This document shows, in pieces, positions 42,301 through 47,361 of a stretch of DNA of 47,361 bases. The DNA comes from JAAAPF01 sp964481035 (GTDB lineage Bacteria; Pseudomonadota; Alphaproteobacteria; Geminicoccales; Geminicoccaceae): the NCBI GenBank assembly GCA_964481035.1, contig CAYZSE010000006.1:1-47361 (forward strand), read 5' to 3'. A program made the position numbers and the translations under genes. Under the pieces are notes generated by a model. It saw nothing but the letters and a program-made list of their open reading frames with translations, was not told the origin of the DNA and did no database searches. Position 1 is the first letter of the stretch. Each line of letters starts with the position of its first letter.

Positions 42301-43932
42301 ACGGTGCGCATCAAACCCACCGACCTAGCACCGGGCCTCAACGTCCTCTTCGGCAGCGCGGACGACCTCGCCCCGCTGTTGGACGAGGACGTCGCGGCGC
42401 GCATCGACCGGCCGGTGGTCGGCGTGCATCACTTCGACACCGCGCCCGAGAGCCTTCTCGTCATCCTTTCGGGGCGCACCGCTACCGAGGTGCACATGGC
42501 GGCCGCCGCGCTGGCCAATCGGAACCTGATGCTGCCCGAGGCGACCTGGGCCGAGCTGCCGCAGACGCTGGCGCCGACCACGGTCCGTTCGCGCTCGATC
42601 CAAGAGCGGCGCGTCTACCGCTTCGACACCCCGGAGATCATGCAGTTCGATCCCGAGGAGCAGCGCCTCGAGATCATGATGCCGGCGGGTTTCGTCGCCC
42701 TCGACAACCGCAAGATGGATCTTCTGCTCGACTTCGCCTACGCGCCGGGCCTGCCCGCGGGCGCCGTCCTCGAGGTTCGGGTCAACGACCGCGTCGTCCG
42801 CCAGGTGAAGCTCGACGATCCCTCGGGCGCGGTCGTCCAGGCGCGTCGCATCCGCCTCGAGCTGGCGAGCTTCCGCCCCGGCGGCAACACGATCGGCTTT
42901 CGCGCCGGCGTCGTCGGCACCGAATTCGACGAGTGCAGCGTGGCGCCGCGCGGCTGGTTCGAGGTCTTCGCTGGGAGCCGGCTCCGCGTCCCGGCGCTGC
43001 TCGACGTCAGCCGCCAGCCGGATCTCCGCCTCCTCGCGGCGCCGGAAGGGCCCTTCGCGCGCCGCGGTGGTCGCGACCTCGGGATCGTCGTGGCCAACGC
43101 GGATCCGAGGGTGACCGGGGCCGCGTGGACGTTCGCGGCGCGACTGGCGTCGAGCCACGGCCAGCCCCTGGCGCAGCTCGAGATCCGCGCCGGCACCGAC
43201 GCGCGGCGGCGGCATTCGATCTGGTTCGGCACCGCCGGCCAGCTCGACGGCCGCACCGCGGCGGCGTCCGGGCTGGCCGACGTGATCCTCGGCGAGGCCG
43301 ACTTCCAGCAGGACGCGGGCTTGCCCGCGACGCTCGGTGGAAGGCGGCACCTCGAATGGCAGCGTCAGCTCGAGGAGTTCCAAGGCGACACCCGTTGGCA
43401 GCCGCTGGTCGGCCGGATCGGCGAGGCCCTGGGGGTGGACGAGCTTCGCGCCCGGCTGCCGCTCGACGGCTTGGCAGCGGACCAGCTCGCGGCGTGGCAG
43501 ACCCGGCTCGAGGCGTTCTTCCGCCTGGACAACGTCGCCGAGCTGACGCGGCTGCCGAACGATCGGAGCTTCGACGCGGCGATAGCGGGCATGCCTCGCC
43601 GGACGCCGGCCGGCACAGTGGGCTCGGATCTGCACGTCGTGGCGCTCGATGCCGAGACGCTGGAGCGGGCCGTCGCCGAGATCGTCCGCACCGACAAGTG
43701 GCAGCAGCTGGAAGGCACGGCCGCGGCGTGGCAGGTCCGCGACATCACCATCGCGACGGCAGCGCCCGTGAAGCCGATCGAGACGCCGACCGATCTCAGC
43801 CTCAGCGGCTTCATCCTCCACCAGGCCAACCTGCTCGGCGGCCAGCCCTCGCGGTGGTTCCTCATCGTCGTCGGTGGCGTCGTCGTGCTCGGCGGCTGCG
43901 TTGCCCACGCCATGCGCGGTGCGAGGGACTGA
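39385..43932 (+). CDS. bcsAB: fused cellulose synthase BcsA-BcsB (AcsAB type)
   Basis: A 1515-residue inner-membrane protein. The BcsA half (about 1-730) is a GT2 synthase using UDP-glucose: DDGG 166-169, DCD 228-230, FFCGS 298-302, TED 323-325 and QQRTRW 360-365. A C-terminal PilZ position (about 570-660) is occupied but lacks the clear RxxxR and D/NxSxxG c-di-GMP motifs. A hydrophobic segment near 733-752 (LAMLVLMVVLLW then ALSADA) looks like the old BcsB signal peptide. The BcsB half follows (about 760-1515) with a C-terminal span WFLIVVGGVVVLGG. The start at 39385 has AAGGG upstream; ATG 39361 or further upstream are alternatives. Fused AcsAB is known from Komagataeibacter. Confidence 0.93.
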   Translation: MSVISSLFWLSCTAVVVLFASLDVGLGTQAYLGLGAVAAIVLMNLLRPAGWLRFAVLIFALFVSLRYLLWRYIETLPPLETVSFAVGLLLLLAETHGFAMHALGMFTNAKPRQRKPVPLPDDENALPSVDVFIPTYDEPVDLVRQTILAATQLHYPRRKLKVHVLDDGGTAARVWAKPANGERAEALREVCVAAGAVYRTRTENVDAKAGNINTALRDTTGDLVLVLDCDHIPTADFLQQTVGLFVQDPALAFVQTPHFFRNPDPIERNLDTFEHMPSEGEMFYGHTLKGMDEWNAAFFCGSAALLSRHALEAVGGISVNSVTEDADTALNMHAAGFTSAYLDRPMVAGVAPDTFAAFVQQRTRWCQGMLQILLLNNPLTKPGLRPAQRLAYTNSLVFWLFSLTRLTFLLVPISFIVFNLEIIDATFPEFVAFIAPHIFISLALNNFLYGKFRLPFVSDVYETAQSLFLTPAIFAVLRNPRRPDWKVTPKNEAVTHDFFSQLAWPLGVLAAVILATEVFAVWRLLNEPVNAQHLAIVLMWNTINLIVVTVAFGATFERGSLAHRLWMPVRSRAVIKRGADNVPAMIHASNGDQAELVLPATDRLRLIRGDRLALTVEHDTETVGKALVAAVVDTLKHRDGSARYRIAFDHPDLAAERTKIALLYGSSDRWVAFLESRRHRRGLLPGLGLLAYLGLRQLALMIAAPRAGSRSQRARPATGRPAPSTPLPAGGLAMLVLMVVLLWSTAALSADASAAETAEAAPTQGHLVTLGSLTRDGAVAPLDVANPRADFEFVLTPDVELQDITLDLGWVSSPALPADPAGLELRLNDEVVERMPVFPDGRQHDARISLPREAVTQGTNTLSLVARYADRLRCGNATTETWTSLSPRRSFLALKTTTRGTSPTLSDLDTAGWRWGIEDRGVTLLTAQRPDDALLTLGGNLAGALALRRDQPGLVVGHAVVAPMAGNTAGSRTVRIKPTDLAPGLNVLFGSADDLAPLLDEDVAARIDRPVVGVHHFDTAPESLLVILSGRTATEVHMAAAALANRNLMLPEATWAELPQTLAPTTVRSRSIQERRVYRFDTPEIMQFDPEEQRLEIMMPAGFVALDNRKMDLLLDFAYAPGLPAGAVLEVRVNDRVVRQVKLDDPSGAVVQARRIRLELASFRPGGNTIGFRAGVVGTEFDECSVAPRGWFEVFAGSRLRVPALLDVSRQPDLRLLAAPEGPFARRGGRDLGIVVANADPRVTGAAWTFAARLASSHGQPLAQLEIRAGTDARRRHSIWFGTAGQLDGRTAAASGLADVILGEADFQQDAGLPATLGGRRHLEWQRQLEEFQGDTRWQPLVGRIGEALGVDELRARLPLDGLAADQLAAWQTRLEAFFRLDNVAELTRLPNDRSFDAAIAGMPRRTPAGTVGSDLHVVALDAETLERAVAEIVRTDKWQQLEGTAAAWQVRDITIATAAPVKPIETPTDLSLSGFILHQANLLGGQPSRWFLIVVGGVVVLGGCVAHAMRGARD

Positions 43933-44999
43933 TGGGTAGCATGCACCCCCCGCGGCTGCCGCGGCGTTCGGTTCTGGCAGGCCTGGCGTCGTCATCGCTG
44001 CTGATGTCGGCGCCGGCCGTCAGGGCCGCACCGCACGCCCACCTCCGCGCCGCGGAGTGGGCGGCGTTCAAGGCGCGGTTCATGACCGAGGACGGGCGGA
44101 TCGTGGACGATGCCAAGGACGGCCGCTCCCACAGCGAGGGGCAGGGCTTCGGCATGCTGCTCGCCACGGGCTACGACGACCCGGCAACGTTCCTGCGGCT
44201 CTGGCGCTGGACCCGCGAGAGGCTCCAGACCCGCGACGACGCGCTGCTCGCGTGGCATTGGGACGCCGCGTCGGGCGAGATCGCCGACCGCAACAACGCG
44301 TCCGACGGCGATCTGTTCGTCGCCTGGGCCCTTCTGCGCGGCTACGCGCTCTGGGGCGAGCCGGCGTGGCGCGCCGCCGCGCTGGACATTCTCCAGGACC
44401 TCCGCTCGACCTGCGTGATCGCGCGCGGCGGCGGCCACGTGCTGTTGCCGGGCGCCGAGGGGTTCACGCACGGCGACCGCGTCATCATCAACCTCTCCTA
44501 CTGGGTCTTCCCGGCGCTGGTGACGTTCGCCGCGTCGGGCGTCGACGGGCCGTGGTCCTCGCTCACCTACAGCGGCCTGGCGCTGGTCGACAGCTTCGCG
44601 CGGACCGGCACCGGGCTCGTGCCGGACTGGTGCGTGCTCGCCGAGACGATCGAGCCGGCGCCGGACCTGTCCTTCGCGTTCGGCTTCGACGCCATCCGCG
44701 TGCCGCTCTACCTGCGCTGGGGCTTTCCCGCGAGCGAGGTTCGCGCCCGGCTCCGGCCCTTTCGCGATTACGCCGCGCATCATGCCTCGATCGCCGCGGT
44801 GCCGGCTCGTCTCGACCTGGCGACCGGCGAGGCCGCCGAACACCCCTTGTCGCTCGGCGGACAAGCCATCCTGCTCATGGCGCAGCAGACGGTCGATGGA
44901 GGAGATCTCCTTCTGCCTCTGTTGCGCAAAGAACTCGACTACTACTCCAGCGCCTTGCTTCTTCTGACAAAACTCGCCGCGACGGAGATACAGCGATGA
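43932..44999 (+). CDS. bcsZ: cellulose-synthase-associated endoglucanase, GH8
   Basis: A 355-residue secreted glycosidase. The N-terminus has a twin-arginine-like signal (PRRSVLAGLASSSLLM, cleavage after about 32). The GH8 acid Glu69 is in SHSEGQGFGM, and ASDGD (123-127) and FGFDAIRVPLYLRW are typical of BcsZ. It trims or edits nascent cellulose in the periplasm. ATG overlaps the bcsAB stop (TGATG); the next gene starts on its own stop (ATGA). Confidence 0.94.
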   Translation: MGSMHPPRLPRRSVLAGLASSSLLMSAPAVRAAPHAHLRAAEWAAFKARFMTEDGRIVDDAKDGRSHSEGQGFGMLLATGYDDPATFLRLWRWTRERLQTRDDALLAWHWDAASGEIADRNNASDGDLFVAWALLRGYALWGEPAWRAAALDILQDLRSTCVIARGGGHVLLPGAEGFTHGDRVIINLSYWVFPALVTFAASGVDGPWSSLTYSGLALVDSFARTGTGLVPDWCVLAETIEPAPDLSFAFGFDAIRVPLYLRWGFPASEVRARLRPFRDYAAHHASIAAVPARLDLATGEAAEHPLSLGGQAILLMAQQTVDGGDLLLPLLRKELDYYSSALLLLTKLAATEIQR

Positions 45000-46594
45000 A
45001 TAGAACCTATCGTATCGGCGCCGCCAGCGCCTTGCTCTGCACGCTCGGCGTCGCCGGGGTCTACGCCTACGGGCCGCTCGGCGCGACCGCGGTCGATAGC
45101 GTGGCGCCGGCGAACTTCCAGCTGCCGCCGGTGCTCGCGGCGCCATCCACCGCGGGCCGCGGCGGCCCGTCCACGGCGACGCCCGAGATCGACACTAGCT
45201 ACCTCTGGGCGGCATTCGAGGCCGGGGACTTCCAGGCGGTGCGGGACGAACTCGAGGTCCTCCGCCGGCTCAACCCGAACTGGGCGCCGCCGGCCGACCT
45301 CATCCGGCTGACCGACGCCATGCAGAGCCGGGGGATCGTGCTGCCGGCGCTCGCCGCCGGAGCCTATGGCGACGTCACCGCCTTCTACGAGACGCACTAC
45401 GGCTGGTTCGCCTGCGCCGACATCACGATCGAGGCGCTCTGGGGCGTGGCCGAAGCGAAGGCCGCCCTCGATGATGTCGAAGGCGCGTTCGCCGTCTACC
45501 ATCGCGTTCTCGACGAGTGCGCTGCGACCGATCTGCGTCTCGCCACGTTGGAGAAGGCCATCGCCCTGCAAGACCGGGCGCGGTTCGCGGCCCTGCTCGC
45601 CGTCGAGGAGGAGTTCGCCCACGACGAGGTCGAGGCCGAGCGCCTCGCGCGCATCCATCGCGACGGGCTCGGCGGCCCCGAGGGGCCGGTCGCCCCGGTC
45701 GTCGTCTCGAAGTTCGACCGCACGCTCGGCGCCGTCGGCGCGCGCCGCGCCTCGAGCGCCGACGTCGCCTGGCTCGAGCGCGAGACGTTGCAGCGGCGCA
45801 ACGCCAACGCGGCGATGGTCATCGGCTACCACCATCTCGACGCGGCCGATGCGGCAACGGCGGTGGAGTGGTTCGATCGGTCGCTCGGCTGGCGGAGCAC
45901 GAGCAAGGCGATCGAGGGCCTCTACCATGCCTATGGGCGTCTCGGCGACCGGACCGCCCAGGCCCGTCTCGTTGCCACACATCCGCGCATCCTCCAGCGC
46001 CTCGCCGACCAGGGAGGTCGCAAGTCGACGCAGTTGGCCCGAGCCTGGCAGGCGCTGGACGAGGGCGACAGCGAGGCGGCGCTACGCTGGGCCGAGATGA
46101 CGGAGCCCGGCGTGGACGTCGCCGACCGCGCCCTCGTCGAAGGCTGGGCGCTGTTGAACAGCGACCGCCCGGCCGAGGCCGAGGCCGCGTTCGCCGCCGC
46201 CGCCGCAAGCAGCAACGCCAAGTCCCGAGCCAGCGCCCGCAAGGGCGAGGCCCTGGCCATGATCGCCAACGGGCGCGTCCGCGCGATCGAGGTGGACCCG
46301 ACGCTGCCGGCGGAGGATGCCGCCGACATCGAGCGCGCCAAGCTCGAGCACGAGATTGCGCAGCTTCACCGCCATGGGAAGCCCGCCGAAGCCTATCGAC
46401 TGCTGCAAGAGCGTGAGCGCCGCTTCCGCGGGGCCGCGAAGCTCGGCGCCCTCGAGGGCTGGATCCTCTACGATCTTCGCAAGCTCCGCGCTGCCGAACG
46501 CGTTTTCAGCGATCTCTTGGGCTCCGAGCACTACGAAGAGGCCAAGAAAGGGCTGCGCGCCGTGCGTGATAAGATGTATCCGAATAACTCGTAG
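44996..46594 (+). CDS. TPR-repeat protein of the cellulose operon, without an outer-membrane barrel
   Basis: A 532-residue protein with an N-terminal signal or anchor (about 7-25, IGAASALLCTLGVAGVYAY), then helical TPR-like repeats throughout (for example ALWGVAEAKAALDDVEGAFA and EGWALLNSDRPAEAEAAFAA). It takes the place of BcsC, whose TPRs are normally followed by a 16-strand barrel; here the protein stops at DKMYPNNS with no barrel. It may be a periplasmic scaffold whose pore is encoded elsewhere. Start ATG overlaps the bcsZ stop. Confidence 0.75.
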   Translation: MNRTYRIGAASALLCTLGVAGVYAYGPLGATAVDSVAPANFQLPPVLAAPSTAGRGGPSTATPEIDTSYLWAAFEAGDFQAVRDELEVLRRLNPNWAPPADLIRLTDAMQSRGIVLPALAAGAYGDVTAFYETHYGWFACADITIEALWGVAEAKAALDDVEGAFAVYHRVLDECAATDLRLATLEKAIALQDRARFAALLAVEEEFAHDEVEAERLARIHRDGLGGPEGPVAPVVVSKFDRTLGAVGARRASSADVAWLERETLQRRNANAAMVIGYHHLDAADAATAVEWFDRSLGWRSTSKAIEGLYHAYGRLGDRTAQARLVATHPRILQRLADQGGRKSTQLARAWQALDEGDSEAALRWAEMTEPGVDVADRALVEGWALLNSDRPAEAEAAFAAAAASSNAKSRASARKGEALAMIANGRVRAIEVDPTLPAEDAADIERAKLEHEIAQLHRHGKPAEAYRLLQERERRFRGAAKLGALEGWILYDLRKLRAAERVFSDLLGSEHYEEAKKGLRAVRDKMYPNNS

Positions 46595-46648
46595 CGCGAG
46601 AGGGCCGATCCCGTCGCCACAAGTTCTCTTTGACGCAAGAAACTTACA

Positions 46649-47361
46649 ATGGAACCGAGTTCGAGAACCTATCGCTTCGGCGATCTGCTGATCGACTACA
46701 CCGTCCAAGAGGCGTAGGACGGCGGCTTCATCGGCCAGCTGACGCTGCGCAACGCCGGCACGACGACGTTGCGCGATTGGGAGCTGTTCCTCGACGCCGA
46801 CTTCGAGGTCACCAACCTATGGCGCGGTGAACTCGCGGGCGAAGACGACGGCTCCCGGCGCGTCACGCCCCCGGCGTGGCAGCCGGAGATCGCGCCCGGG
46901 GAGAGCTTCACGCTCGGCTTTCAAGCCAAGGGCGCGCCCACCGCGGGTCTGGGGCTGTCCATCAGCCCCGCGGCGGCCGCGCCGATCCTCGAGGAGGAGC
47001 CGGCCGAGGCGTCGCCGCCCTTGCCGACGCTCGACGTGCAGGTGCCGGCCGACGTCGTCGAGGGCGAAGGAGCACGCCTCGGCACCGGTGAGGCCGAGGT
47101 TCGCATCGTCAGCGACGACGTGCCGGAACTGACGATCGAGGCGGCCGCCATCGTCGAGGGCGGCACCGAAGCCCGGGCGACCAGTGGCCTCGGTGCGCTG
47201 TCGACCCGCGGCAACGTCATCGTCGACGAGGACGGCAACGCCGTCACGCTCGCCGGCGTCAACTGGTTCGGTCTCGAGACCGACCGCTCGGCCCCGGACG
47301 GTCTGCACGTCCGCAACTGGCAGGAGATGATGGGCCAGATGGCGGAGCTCGGCTTCAACCT
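46649..47361 (+). pseudogene. CBM2-GH5 cellulase gene with in-frame amber codon, 3' truncated by window end
   Basis: From ATG 46649 the frame reads MEPSSRTYRFGDLLIDYTVQ then EA and TAG (46715-46717), then continues open to the window end. The combined reading is a family 2 cellulose-binding module (GGFIGQLTLRNAGTTTLRDW, then WQPEIAPGESFTLGFQAKG), a linker, and the beginning of a GH5 endoglucanase (LAGVNWFGLETD, then QMAELGFN). The TAG sits where CBM2 sequences have a conserved Trp before a GGF; TGG to TAG is a single change. There is no signal peptide. It may be a real nonsense mutation, a sequencing error, or readthrough. Its start has a weak Shine-Dalgarno. Confidence 0.6.

Noticed and set aside
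1..47361. CRISPR arrays, tRNA or rRNA genes, insertion sequences, known defence or phage genes
   Set aside because: None of their signatures was seen on either strand; this was by reading, not by a search tool.

Overview
The window is GC-rich (by eye about 70%) DNA from a bacteriochlorophyll-making alphaproteobacterium. The gene order (ppaA-ppsR-bchG-MFS-bchP on one strand, bchFNBHLM-lhaA-puhABC-acsF-puhE on the other) is that of purple-bacterial photosynthesis gene clusters. A phototrophic Rhodospirillales-like lineage is my guess, partly because of the fused AcsAB-type cellulose synthase; no rRNA or tRNA is present to place it more closely. One 100-base run of N flanked by an exact 55-bp duplication shows that this is a scaffolded draft assembly.

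Layout. 1-2600: a TusA-like sulfur carrier and CopD-like membrane protein (minus), a glycosyltransferase broken only by the false assembly gap, and a 51-aa unknown. 2585-11505 (minus): ppaA, ppsR, bchG, a PucC/LhaA-family transporter, bchP and a divergent PEP-carboxylase-like gene. 11708-25938 (plus): a 14-kb run of thirteen genes, bchF-N-B-H-L-M-lhaA-puhA-B-C-orf99-acsF-puhE, mostly joined by ATGA, GTGA or TGATG overlaps. 25931-32272: phosphoglucomutase (minus), a CheB-CheR-PAS-histidine kinase fusion (plus), then HemG and a nitroreductase (minus). 32459-36889: a 29-aa membrane microprotein followed by XpaC, TelA, SPFH-GYF and zinc-ribbon genes. 36909-38688: an OmpR-type response regulator and pdxA (minus). 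38689-39384: noncoding, with three CtrA-half-site-like motifs. 39385-47361: a fused bcsAB, bcsZ, a TPR gene and the 5' part of a CBM2-GH5 cellulase gene carrying an in-frame TAG; the window ends inside it.

How the parts work together. The left arm supplies the last bacteriochlorophyll steps (BchG, BchP) and the aerobic repressor PpsR with its antirepressor PpaA. The right arm makes chlorophyllide (Mg chelatase H subunit, methyltransferase, AcsF oxidative cyclase, dark-operative protochlorophyllide reductase LNB, BchF) and builds the reaction centre/LH1 core (PuhA, PuhB, PuhC, PuhE, LhaA). Two 34-bp elements of the form TGT-N12-ACGT-N12-ACA, one before ppsR and one between ppaA and bchF, look like composite PpsR operators. 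In the divergent one, both outer half-sites coincide with TTGACA -35 hexamers, so one bound repressor could silence both arms. The puf, crt, bchCXYZ and bchID genes are not in this window.

Most worth a second look: the paired composite PpsR operators, a PpsR with one cysteine, a PEPC-like protein with altered catalytic loops inside the bch operon, HemG in an apparent alphaproteobacterium, the XpaC/TelA/SPFH/zinc-ribbon cassette with its microprotein, the BcsA-BcsB fusion with a degenerate PilZ segment, and an amber codon at what looks like the conserved Trp of a cellulose-binding module. I found no CRISPR array, phage, insertion sequence or recognisable defence system.
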